Assembly: GCF_001679325.1 (NCBI RefSeq)
Contig: NZ_LZMX01000012.1
Length of the DNA stretch: 64,000 nt
Direction: 5' to 3' (one strand)
From: Haemophilus_D parainfluenzae_AD
Lineage (GTDB): Bacteria > Pseudomonadota > Gammaproteobacteria > Enterobacterales > Pasteurellaceae
Positions 25,806-34,019 of the stretch are shown here, piece by piece. Within the stretch, counting starts at the first letter, position 1; each line of letters begins with the position of its first letter. The translations under genes and the position numbers were made by a program. The notes under the pieces were generated by a model. That model was not told the origin of the DNA and made no database searches. It saw only the letters and a program-made list of their open reading frames with translations.

Positions 25806-26567
25806 TTAGTGAGAAAGGGGAGTTACTTCATTAAGTAAGGTATTAAGTAAACTTTGATTGTCCGCACCCGCGGAAACCATCACATTATGCCAACCTTGTT
25901 GTATTGCAACATCAGCAATGCGTTGACTTACCGTGACTAAACAGCAATTTTTTAGCCAATTTTGTTCATTTTCAGGCACAAATTCGATTAACGCCTGTAA
26001 AATTTCAAGGCTCGTGACCACAAGGGTTTGTACACCAGAACGAATACAAATACTGGTTTGCTCTTCGTTATTATAACTAATCGGTGTGCGTTGGTAACAT
26101 TCAATAGTATCAACGGTTGCACCACGTAATGCGGCTTGTTCGCGTAGTAATTCTCGTCCGCCGTTGCCACGTAAAATTAACAAGTTTTTATCTGTTAATT
26201 CTGTCATTTGCGGTAAATTTAGCACACCTTCGGTATTTTCTGATGTAATTGGATAACGAACAGTGCATTCAGTTTGACAGGAAAAATGCTGTGCCGTTCT
26301 ATGTCCAACTGTAAAGTATTGTAAATCTTGACGCCAGTTAAAGCCAATATCTTTCAGGGTTTTATCCGCAAAATCGACCGCACTTTGGGATACCAAAAAC
26401 ACATAATCACCGCTTTTTAGCTGATTAAGTTTTGTCGGTAATTGTGCCAACTCAGCACCCGCTTCAATAGAAAGCAAAGGCAAATGCAAGGCAACTACAC
26501 CGGCTTGATTTAGCTGGTCAACGAGGGCTTTTCCTCGTTCATCGGGGCGAGTGACTAGTACGGCCAT
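25806..26567 (-). CDS. hemD: Uroporphyrinogen-III synthase
   Basis: HemD cyclises hydroxymethylbilane with inversion of ring D to give uroporphyrinogen III. The 253-residue length and the bilobal fold fit the family; LVTRPDERGKALVDQLNQAGV at the N-terminus and the LLILRGNGGRELLREQAALRGATVDTIECYQR stretch are diagnostic of this weakly conserved enzyme. It follows hemC with a 9-base gap. Its presence separates this organism from haem-requiring Haemophilus species, which lack it. Confidence 0.92.
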   Translation of the reverse strand: MAVLVTRPDERGKALVDQLNQAGVVALHLPLLSIEAGAELAQLPTKLNQLKSGDYVFLVSQSAVDFADKTLKDIGFNWRQDLQYFTVGHRTAQHFSCQTECTVRYPITSENTEGVLNLPQMTELTDKNLLILRGNGGRELLREQAALRGATVDTIECYQRTPISYNNEEQTSICIRSGVQTLVVTSLEILQALIEFVPENEQNWLKNCCLVTVSQRIADVAIQQGWHNVMVSAGADNQSLLNTLLNEVTPLSH

Positions 26568-26576
26568 GGTAATTTC

Positions 26577-27509
26577 CTATGCTGAATAAATCTTCGCCAG
26601 AATCTTATCGGCGCCTTGTGCTAGAAGTTGTTCTGCAATGCTCACGCCTAATGCTTCGGCATTTTCAACCGCACTTTTACCTTCCGCACGAATAATCGCT
26701 GAGCCATCGGTTTCTCCGACAAGAGCACGCAAGAAAATTTCACCATTTTGCTCAATGGCGTATCCACCAATTGGCACTTGGCAGCCGCCTTGTAAGCGGG
26801 TATTCATTGCACGCTCAGCCAAAACACAAGTCGTCGTAGTCGCATCTGAAAGTGGAGCTAGTAATGCTTTCACTTCTTCATCATCAACACGGCACTCAAT
26901 GCCCACTGCGCCTTGTCCGGCAGCCGGTAAAGATTGTTCCACTTCAATAAATGAGGCAATACGTTCTGCTAGCCCTAAACGAATTAAGCCGGCTGAGGCC
27001 AAAATAATGGCATCGTATTCGCCATTGTCTAATTTACTTAATCGGGTTCCCACATTGCCACGTAAAGAGCGGATATCAAGATCTGGGCGTAATTGTTTTA
27101 ATTGGCATTGACGACGTAAGCTTGATGTTCCAACGATAGCACCTTGGGACAAATCATCTAATGAGCGGTATGTATTGGATACGAAAGCATCACGTGGATC
27201 TTCGCGTTTACAGATCACACTTAATCCTAAACCTTCTGGAAACTCCATCGGTACGTCTTTCATTGAATGGACAGCAATATCGGCACGTTTTTCGAGTAAA
27301 GCGTTTTCTAACTCTTTAACAAATAAGCCTTTTCCACCAATTTTAGCTAAAGGTGAATCTAAGATTACATCGCCTTTTGTTACCATAGGAACTAATTCAA
27401 CAGAAAGTGTTGGGTGAAATTTTTCTAATTGATCTTTCACAAAATTAGCTTGCCAAAGGGCTAAAGGGCTTTGACGGGTCGCAATTTTTAAGGTTTTAAG
27501 TACTGCCAT
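26577..27509 (-). CDS. hemC: Porphobilinogen deaminase (hydroxymethylbilane synthase)
   Basis: HemC polymerises four porphobilinogens into hydroxymethylbilane. The 310-residue enzyme shows IATRQSPLALWQANFVKDQL, HSMKDVPMEFPEGL, SSLRRQCQLKQLRPDL and GAVGIECR. Cys243 in NTRLQGGCQVP is the attachment point for the dipyrromethane cofactor. It is the first gene of hemCDXY and is divergent from cyaA across 136 bases. The gene is intact with all catalytic motifs, so the tetrapyrrole pathway is likely functional. Confidence 0.95.
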   Translation of the reverse strand: MAVLKTLKIATRQSPLALWQANFVKDQLEKFHPTLSVELVPMVTKGDVILDSPLAKIGGKGLFVKELENALLEKRADIAVHSMKDVPMEFPEGLGLSVICKREDPRDAFVSNTYRSLDDLSQGAIVGTSSLRRQCQLKQLRPDLDIRSLRGNVGTRLSKLDNGEYDAIILASAGLIRLGLAERIASFIEVEQSLPAAGQGAVGIECRVDDEEVKALLAPLSDATTTTCVLAERAMNTRLQGGCQVPIGGYAIEQNGEIFLRALVGETDGSAIIRAEGKSAVENAEALGVSIAEQLLAQGADKILAKIYSA

Positions 27510-27645
27510 AAATACCGCTGATTTTTAATGAAAATGTGACCTATGCTACCATTTTTAGGGCAAAAAGTCAGATCATTTAAATTTTTGATTTCTGAGTAGG
27601 TAAGTGGTACAGTAACGCCAGTTATTTGGTGATAGGTAGGAAGCC

Positions 27646-30150
27646 TTGAAATACGATCTCACTCAAGCCCGAAAATGTATTGAAACGCTAGATAAACGTC
27701 GTTTTGATCGAGCATTGCTGGGCTCTGGTGATGCATTCCGACACATCGTCTCTTTGTTGCCTCTGTTGTTGCATCTTAATCATTCAGCTTTGCCGGGTTA
27801 TGTAGAAGATGCTCCAGTAGGCATTTCTGATTTTATCCTTTCCAATTATCAGCAAGGTTTTCTCTCAAAAGAACATCCTGAACTTGCAGCAAGTGTGCAA
27901 AGTGCGGTCAATTCTGATGCTGTTTTTGCACCTATCTTGGGTATTTATGTGATGGGTAGTTTTGGCTCCATTAGCCAAACTTCAGCTTCAGATTTGGATA
28001 TTTGGATCTGCCATCAAGATGATTTATCTGAGCAAGATCAGCAGCGCTTAGCGGAAAAAACGAAGAAAATCACCCAATGGGCATCCACATTTCATGTGGA
28101 AATGCATTTTTATTTGATGACGCAAAAACGCTTCCGTAATGAGCGTTATTCCGATCCATTAACCAAAGAAAACAGTGGTTCTGCCCAATATATGTTGTTA
28201 TTGGAAGAGTTTTATCGTTCCGCTGTACGCCTTGCGGGTAAGCCATTATTGTGGCTCCACTTGTGGGTGGAAGATGAAAAACAATATGAAGCCGAAGTTG
28301 CGCGTTTAGTGGCGGAAGGTGAGCTTAATCCAAATGATTGGGTTGATTTTGGCGGGTTAGGGCAATTTTCTGCCAGTGAATATTTTGGTGCGAGCTTATG
28401 GCAACTGTATAAAGGTATCGATTCACCGTATAAATCGGTGATGAAAATCTTATTGTTGGAAACCTATGCCCAAGAATACCCAAATGCCCATTTAATTGCT
28501 CGTCAATTTAAAGAAGATTTACTTTCCGGTCGTAGTACCGCTGCACATCATTTTGACCCTTATATTGCGATTCTAGAGAGAATTAGCCAATATTTGACCG
28601 CACATTCAGAATTTAAGCGCCTTGATTTTGTACGCTCTTGTTTTTACGTGAAGGCGACGGAAGACTTTGCGTTATATCACGCCTCAAACTGGCGTATTTC
28701 TTATATGAAAATGATGGCCCAAGAATGGGGTTGGTCAAAAGAACGTATTGAAGAATTAGATCAGCGTCCAAATTGGAAAATCAAACGGGTGAAAGAAAGT
28801 CACAATAATTTGGTGAATTTCTTGATGATGAGTTATCGAAATCTAGTGGATTTTGCGCGTAAACATAAAATTAATTCTAGCGTAATTCCGCAAGATATTA
28901 CGGTACTTTCTCGTAAGCTTTATACCGTATTTGAAGAGCTGCCAGGTAAAATTACATTACTCAACCCACAAATTTCACATAATTTAGCGGAAAACCACCT
29001 CACATTCATCGAAGTTCATGGTAATAAGCGTTTTAAAGATGGGTGGTATATGGTGAATCAGCCGCCACATCATATTATGTTCTCAAAAGAACGTGTGATT
29101 GAATATGGGGAAAGTTTAAATAAAGTCGTCGCATGGGCTTATTTTAATCGTTTGCTGACAGCTGAAACTCGTTTGCATCTAATCAGTCAAAATATCGACC
29201 AGCTCACTTTACGTAATTTTGTCGCTGATTTGCGATTGTTTTTCCCCCATACAAATGGTCAAGCTCCTACAAATGAGGCACTTTCTTCGCAGTGTGAAAT
29301 CCGAGATTTGTTTATTGCAGTGAACTTAGTAAATGACCCGACAGCACAAGTTGAAGAACTTAAATCAAATATCTCGCCGAGTGATTTGTTCAGTTTTGGT
29401 CAATTAGAACAGAGCTTGGTCGGCAGCATTGATTTCACTTACCGTAATGTGTGGAATGAAATTCGAACTTTACATTTTGAAGGGCAGAATGCGATTTTGC
29501 TTGCCTTAAAAGTGCTTTCTAATAAAATTGATCAAGGCGTAAATAAACCACGTTCTGTACAGGTTTTTTGTTACAGTAAACACTACAACCGTACATTGCG
29601 AAACTTAGTGAGTTTACTCGTAAACCGTTGTATCAGTATTCAATTAGGGGATAGTCGTCCAACAACGCATTCCCGTTTACGTGTGGCTGGGAAAAACTGG
29701 CAATTCTTTTTTGAAGAGAAAGGGATCAGTTTGCAGCCTATTGACGGTGGGAAAGAAAGTGCAGTCAATTTTGAAGACGTTTTGCCAACTCAATTGGAAG
29801 AGAAAGAAATTATCCCTGAGGGACGCCGATATCCACCTGAAATTGATTTGTTTGCCAGTGAAGGTTTTTTACAATTTTTCTTTGAAGATAATGCCGATAA
29901 TAGCTTTAACGTCTATTTGTTAGATGAAAAGAATCGTCTCGAAATTTATCGTCAATGTGAAGGTTCAAAAGATGACAAGGTCCGTGAAGTAAATCAGATT
30001 TATCAATCACTCGGCTCGAAAGGTTGTAAAAATCCGTATAAAATGGTGCAGCGGAATTTTAATTACCCGCAATTTTATCAATTGCATCTGACAGAAAGCG
30101 GTATGCATATCATGCCGTTCAAATTTAAAAGCAAAAGGAGTTGCGACTAG
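27646..30150 (+). CDS. cyaA: Class I adenylate cyclase
   Basis: CyaA makes cAMP from ATP, controlling CRP and, in Haemophilus, competence. The 834-residue protein has the N-terminal nucleotidyltransferase domain with MGSFGSISQTSASDLDIWIC around residues 102-122, containing the catalytic Asp pair, and a long regulatory C-terminal part. The start is TTG at 27646 with an AGGAAG ribosome site; no ATG in frame lies nearby. E. coli cyaA also uses TTG, which limits translation. It is divergent from hemC, an arrangement shared with enteric bacteria. An uptake-signal core lies in the gene near 27900. Confidence 0.94.
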   Translation: MKYDLTQARKCIETLDKRRFDRALLGSGDAFRHIVSLLPLLLHLNHSALPGYVEDAPVGISDFILSNYQQGFLSKEHPELAASVQSAVNSDAVFAPILGIYVMGSFGSISQTSASDLDIWICHQDDLSEQDQQRLAEKTKKITQWASTFHVEMHFYLMTQKRFRNERYSDPLTKENSGSAQYMLLLEEFYRSAVRLAGKPLLWLHLWVEDEKQYEAEVARLVAEGELNPNDWVDFGGLGQFSASEYFGASLWQLYKGIDSPYKSVMKILLLETYAQEYPNAHLIARQFKEDLLSGRSTAAHHFDPYIAILERISQYLTAHSEFKRLDFVRSCFYVKATEDFALYHASNWRISYMKMMAQEWGWSKERIEELDQRPNWKIKRVKESHNNLVNFLMMSYRNLVDFARKHKINSSVIPQDITVLSRKLYTVFEELPGKITLLNPQISHNLAENHLTFIEVHGNKRFKDGWYMVNQPPHHIMFSKERVIEYGESLNKVVAWAYFNRLLTAETRLHLISQNIDQLTLRNFVADLRLFFPHTNGQAPTNEALSSQCEIRDLFIAVNLVNDPTAQVEELKSNISPSDLFSFGQLEQSLVGSIDFTYRNVWNEIRTLHFEGQNAILLALKVLSNKIDQGVNKPRSVQVFCYSKHYNRTLRNLVSLLVNRCISIQLGDSRPTTHSRLRVAGKNWQFFFEEKGISLQPIDGGKESAVNFEDVLPTQLEEKEIIPEGRRYPPEIDLFASEGFLQFFFEDNADNSFNVYLLDEKNRLEIYRQCEGSKDDKVREVNQIYQSLGSKGCKNPYKMVQRNFNYPQFYQLHLTESGMHIMPFKFKSKRSCD

Positions 30151-30274
30151 CTAAATCAAAACAAGTATTGTTTGAGATAAATGAAGTATATCTACAAATA
30201 TGCATTGGAAGATAGGCAAAATCCCGATAGAATCCCTTCTTTTGAAAATCTATTGAGAAATAATCTAAGGCTGT

Positions 30275-30310
30275 GGACGTTTTCGCCTTCAGGCGATAGA
30301 ATGTGCGTCC
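30275..30310 (+). promoter_or_regulatory. Structured leader upstream of narP
   Basis: The inner stem TCGCC/GGCGA (30283-30287 and 30292-30296) closes a 4-base loop. It is enclosed by GGACG (30275-30279) and CGTCC (30306-30310). The structure ends 12 bases before the GGAGA ribosome site. It may be an mRNA leader element or a remnant terminator of cyaA; no T tract follows. The rest of the 181-base gap is unremarkable. Confidence 0.4.
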
Positions 30311-30331
30311 TCTCATCTCTTGGAGAAAATT

Positions 30332-30961
30332 ATGCAAGAAAAGTTAAAAGTATTAATTATCGACGACCATCCATTAATGCGTCGTGGTATCAAACAATTA
30401 GTTGAATTAGAAGAGAATTTTGAAGTCGTTGCCGATGTAGGAAGCGGTACAGAAGGTATTTCCATTGCGATTCAAGAATCCCCGGATTTAATCATTTTAG
30501 ATCTGAATATGAAAGGCCTTTCCGGTTTAGATACCCTTAAAGGCTTGCGTGCGGAAGGCGTTGATGCACGAATTTTGATCTTAACTGTCTCTGATGCGAA
30601 AAATGATATTTTCACTCTCATCGATGCGGGTGCTGACGGTTATCTATTAAAAGATACCGAGCCAGATGTGCTACTTGAGCAAATTAAACGTATTGCACAA
30701 GGCGAAGTGATTTTAAGTGATTCGATCAAAAATTTACTGTTAGAACGCAAACATACCGTTGATCCAATGGATTCGCTGACTGACCGTGAAATGGATGTGT
30801 TACGTTTAATTGCGACAGGGTTATCTAACAAACAAATTGCAGGCCAACTTTTTATTTCTGAAGAGACGGTTAAAGTACATATTCGTAACTTACTCCGTAA
30901 GCTCAACGTTCACTCACGCGTTGCAGCAACTGTCTTGTTCTTTGAACGCAATGGTCGATAG
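30332..30961 (+). CDS. narP: NarP nitrate/nitrite response regulator
   Basis: The 209-residue NarL/FixJ-family regulator works with a NarQ-type sensor kinase (not in this window) to control anaerobic respiration genes. The receiver domain shows VLIIDDHPLMRRG, the phosphoacceptor Asp in LIILDLNMKGLSG near residue 57, and the conserved Lys in YLLKDTEP. The C-terminal LuxR-type HTH is LTDREMDVLRLIATGLSNKQIA with EETVKVHIRNLLRKL. Start taken as the ATG at 30332, five bases after GGAGA, in place of a TTG at 30320. Confidence 0.93.
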   Translation: MQEKLKVLIIDDHPLMRRGIKQLVELEENFEVVADVGSGTEGISIAIQESPDLIILDLNMKGLSGLDTLKGLRAEGVDARILILTVSDAKNDIFTLIDAGADGYLLKDTEPDVLLEQIKRIAQGEVILSDSIKNLLLERKHTVDPMDSLTDREMDVLRLIATGLSNKQIAGQLFISEETVKVHIRNLLRKLNVHSRVAATVLFFERNGR

Positions 30962-30980
30962 GCAAGTTTAAAACGATAAA

Positions 30981-31009
30981 AAAAGAGTGGTTTTTTAACC
31001 GCTCTTTTT
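30981..31009. terminator. Bidirectional terminator between narP and yibQ
   Basis: The stem GAGTGGTT/AACCGCTC (with one wobble pair) is flanked by A and T runs on the two sides. It terminates narP on the plus strand and yibQ on the minus strand. Confidence 0.88.
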
Positions 31010-31010
31010 G

Positions 31011-31853
31011 TTATCTTGGTACACCCCGTAATAAAGGAATTGGCTCAAACGGTGCGACTGAGGTTGGCGCAGGAATATCATTAAAAAGTAAGATAAATGG
31101 TTTAGGTGGCAAGATTTTTTCATTTCGCCATAAACTTCCCATGCTCACTAATTGAATATCATCGGGTAAATTTTTTATTCCCGCTTTTAATACAGCCACA
31201 GTATTTGGGCGAGGGTGTCCAATGGCAATGGCTGTGCCATGTTTGCGTGCATATTGAATGGCACTTTGAAATTGGCGTTGAACATCTGCCAAATTATCAC
31301 TGTCATCTAAAAATACATGACGCTCTAATACACGTACGCCTTGTTCTTTTGCTATTTTTCCCGCGACTGATTTTCCAATCGTACGACTATCTAAAAAGAA
31401 TAAATGTTGCTCACGAAGTGCAGTCATTAAATAGGTCATTAATGTGGTATCGGCTGTGGCTGCGCTGCCCATATGATTATTCATTCCGATGGCATTTGGC
31501 ACAATAGATTTGGCTTTTTTCACTCTCTCATTCACTTGCGCTTCAGACAAGCCTAAAGTCAAACCACCTTCTTCAATTTTAATATTGCTGACAGGCTGCA
31601 TCGGCATATGAATTAGAATATCGTGATTTTGTGCTTTTGCTTCTTGATTGCAAATTTTGGCATAGGGCGCAGCAGGAATAATCGCAACGGAGATTTCTTT
31701 TGGCATAGCTAAAACCTCGGCATCTTCTTTTGGATGATAGCCAATGTCATCAATCACAATAGCCAGTTTGCCTTGTGCAAAAGTAAAAGCAGAGAAAAGT
31801 GCGGTTGAAAAAATGATCGTATTTTTGACCGCACTTTGAAAGAACCTTGCCAT
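31011..31853 (-). CDS. yibQ: YibQ, divergent polysaccharide deacetylase family protein
   Basis: The 280-residue exported protein has a signal peptide ending TFA (residue 26) and a divergent polysaccharide deacetylase fold. KLAIVIDDIGYHPKEDAEVLAMP carries the Asp pair, HDILIHMPMQP the metal-site His, and AIAIGHPRPNTV a later His. The substrate is unknown. It is coupled to envC by a TAATG overlap, so it belongs to the same cell-envelope operon. Two uptake-signal cores in opposite orientation (31797-31805 and 31828-31836) lie within the signal peptide codons. Confidence 0.9.
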   Translation of the reverse strand: MARFFQSAVKNTIIFSTALFSAFTFAQGKLAIVIDDIGYHPKEDAEVLAMPKEISVAIIPAAPYAKICNQEAKAQNHDILIHMPMQPVSNIKIEEGGLTLGLSEAQVNERVKKAKSIVPNAIGMNNHMGSAATADTTLMTYLMTALREQHLFFLDSRTIGKSVAGKIAKEQGVRVLERHVFLDDSDNLADVQRQFQSAIQYARKHGTAIAIGHPRPNTVAVLKAGIKNLPDDIQLVSMGSLWRNEKILPPKPFILLFNDIPAPTSVAPFEPIPLLRGVPR

Positions 31854-33085
31854 TATTTAATCCACCCAGCCGGATTCACAGGCACTCCTTTACGGCTAAT
31901 TCCAAAGTAAAGTGCCGGTTTAGAGATCTCGCCCGTATTACCCACTTGTGCGATAGTTTGTCCCGCAGAAACAAGCTGACCTTGTTTTACAAATACCGCT
32001 TGGTTGAAACCATACAGACTCAAGTCGCTATCGCCATGTTTCACAATCACCATATAACCATAGCCATTAAGATGACCGGCTAGAATAACTCGACCACTTG
32101 CAATAGCTTTTACCGCTGTACCCGTTGGTGCACTGATAACCATACCTTTCCAGCGCACTTCACCCGCTTGGATTGAACCAAAAGAATACAACGTCGGGCC
32201 CGAAACTGGACGACTGTATTGACGAGCTGCCGTACCTAAGCCACTGGTGCTATTAATTAACTTACGTTCTTGATCAGTTGGTTGATAAGGTTTTGAGGTT
32301 CGTTTTTCTTCTTCTTGTTTTTTCTGAGCAAGGGCTTCACGCTCACGTTGTTCTTGTTGGCGAGCAGCTTGTTCAGCACGTTGAATTTCTTGGCGAAGGG
32401 CATTTTCGTTCGCTTTCAATGTTTCCAGCTTGTTCTGATCTTTTGTTAAGCTTTTGTTGAGTTCATTTAACGTAGATTGGCGTTCTTGTTGCGCTTTTTG
32501 TAATTCTTGCTGTTGTTTCTTTTGCGTAGAAAGTTGATCACGATGATTTTTTTGTTGCCCTGAAATCGCTTCGCGTTGTTTCGCGAGATTCTCTTGTGTT
32601 GCTTTTAGATTGTTAATCATATCAATGCGAACTTGGTTTAAGTGTTGATAATACACTTTCATGCGTTCCGCTTTTTTCGCATCTTCCGAAAGCATTCTTT
32701 CCAAGGTAGAAGGATTTACCCCTGAACGATAAATAGCATCGACTTGCTGCGCGAGCTTCGCTTTTTGCACGCGTTCTTGTTTTTCTAATTGTTTGATTTG
32801 TTTTTCGGTTTCCGCCATTTGTTTGCGGATTTCTTGCAAACTTAGTTCTGTTTCACGTAATTCACCGACAACGCTATTAATTTTGCTTTCTTGATCTTTA
32901 AGACTGGCTTGGAGTTTAGCTTGTGCGCGTTTTTGCTCGGCGATCTTCGACTCTTGTTGTTTAATTTGTTTTTGAATTTGATTGAGATCGTTGCCTTGCG
33001 CTAAAGATGAAAAGCCAAGCAGACCACAAGCCAAAAGTGCGGTCAGTTTTGCTAAGATTTTTTTTCTACAATTGCTTTGCTGCAT
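31853..33085 (-). CDS. envC: EnvC, murein hydrolase activator
   Basis: EnvC activates the amidases AmiA and AmiB at the division septum. The 410-residue periplasmic protein has a signal peptide (about residues 1-29), a long coiled coil (about 35-250) rich in Gln, Lys and Glu, and a C-terminal LytM/M23 domain (about 300-410). The LytM metal ligands are degenerate: ALYFGISRKG replaces the usual HxH motif, so it has no hydrolase activity of its own, as expected for EnvC. LTALL in the signal peptide is encoded by an uptake signal (33035-33043). Confidence 0.93.
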   Translation of the reverse strand: MQQSNCRKKILAKLTALLACGLLGFSSLAQGNDLNQIQKQIKQQESKIAEQKRAQAKLQASLKDQESKINSVVGELRETELSLQEIRKQMAETEKQIKQLEKQERVQKAKLAQQVDAIYRSGVNPSTLERMLSEDAKKAERMKVYYQHLNQVRIDMINNLKATQENLAKQREAISGQQKNHRDQLSTQKKQQQELQKAQQERQSTLNELNKSLTKDQNKLETLKANENALRQEIQRAEQAARQQEQREREALAQKKQEEEKRTSKPYQPTDQERKLINSTSGLGTAARQYSRPVSGPTLYSFGSIQAGEVRWKGMVISAPTGTAVKAIASGRVILAGHLNGYGYMVIVKHGDSDLSLYGFNQAVFVKQGQLVSAGQTIAQVGNTGEISKPALYFGISRKGVPVNPAGWIK

Positions 33086-33225
33086 ACATCTAAACTTCAG
33101 AGAAATTAAGGGACGAATAAAGCTTAAATACTAGCATTATTTTTGAGTGGCTAAAAGTTTACAGGCGATTTTTTGCGAAAGATCAGTAAATACCGCCTTT
33201 TTACTTTTAAACATAACGATTTTTT

Positions 33226-33233
33226 GCTATAAA
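33226..33233 (+). promoter_or_regulatory. Extended -10 promoter of gpmA
   Basis: TGC directly before TATAAA (33228-33233) forms an extended -10 element, about 40 bases upstream of the gpmA ATG. No clear -35 is present, as is usual for this promoter type. Confidence 0.5.
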
Positions 33234-33272
33234 AGAGCCATTCATTTTTTTATTAATACTTAGGAGATCCTT

Positions 33273-33956
33273 ATGGAATTAGTATTCATTCGTCACGGTT
33301 TCAGTGAGTGGAACGCAAAAAATTTATTCACTGGTTGGCGTGATGTGAATTTAACCGAGCGCGGCGTAGAAGAAGCAAAAGCAGCGGGTAAAAAATTGTT
33401 CGAGAAAGGCTATGAGTTCGATATCGCCTTCACTTCTGTTTTAACTCGTGCAATCAAAACCTGTAACATCGTGTTAGAAGAATCTCACCAATTATGGATT
33501 CCTCAAGTGAAAAATTGGCGTTTAAATGAGCGTCACTACGGTGCATTACAAGGCTTAGATAAAAAAGCAACCGCAGAACAATACGGTGACGAACAAGTTC
33601 ATATTTGGCGTCGTTCTTATGATATTTCTCCTCCAGATTTAGATCCGAAAGATCCAAACTCTGCACATAACGACCGTCGTTATGCAAACATTCCATCTGA
33701 TGTTGTACCAAACGCAGAAAACTTAAAATTAACCTTAGAACGTGCATTACCTTTCTGGGAAGATCAAATTGCTCCAGCAATGCTTTCTGGTAAACGTGTT
33801 TTAGTGGTGGCGCACGGTAACTCACTTCGTGCATTAGCAAAACACATCATCGGTATTTCTGATGCGGAAATCATGGATTTTGAAATCCCAACCGGTCAAC
33901 CGTTAGTGTTAAAACTTGATGATAAATTAAACTACGTAGAACACTACTATCTTTAA
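33273..33956 (+). CDS. gpmA: 2,3-bisphosphoglycerate-dependent phosphoglycerate mutase
   Basis: The 227-residue glycolytic enzyme interconverts 3- and 2-phosphoglycerate through a phosphohistidine. The N-terminal motif is FIRHGFSEWN with catalytic His8; NERHYGALQGLDK and VAHGNSLRALAKH carry the other active-site residues. Length and sequence match H. influenzae GpmA nearly throughout. TAGGAG precedes the ATG. The gene is monocistronic, ended by an uptake-signal hairpin. Confidence 0.96.
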   Translation: MELVFIRHGFSEWNAKNLFTGWRDVNLTERGVEEAKAAGKKLFEKGYEFDIAFTSVLTRAIKTCNIVLEESHQLWIPQVKNWRLNERHYGALQGLDKKATAEQYGDEQVHIWRRSYDISPPDLDPKDPNSAHNDRRYANIPSDVVPNAENLKLTLERALPFWEDQIAPAMLSGKRVLVVAHGNSLRALAKHIIGISDAEIMDFEIPTGQPLVLKLDDKLNYVEHYYL

Positions 33957-33971
33957 TTTATAAATAATTTC

Positions 33972-34004
33972 AAAGTGCGGTTAATGTTGACCGCACTTTT
34001 TGTT
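33972..34004 (+). terminator. Terminator of gpmA, uptake-signal pair
   Basis: AAAGTGCGGT (33972-33981) and ACCGCACTTT (33990-33999) form a perfect 10-base stem with an 8-base loop, followed by TTTG. Confidence 0.88.
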
Positions 34005-34019
34005 TAAGGAGAATAACGG

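Noticed and set aside
27535..27550. TGTGA half-site in the hemC-cyaA gap as a CRP site
   Set aside because: The second half (CTACC) matches the consensus poorly, so a CRP site regulating cyaA cannot be claimed.
30181..30405. 74-residue frame in the cyaA-narP gap
   Set aside because: It overlaps the narP start, crosses the leader hairpins and has no ribosome site or recognisable sequence.
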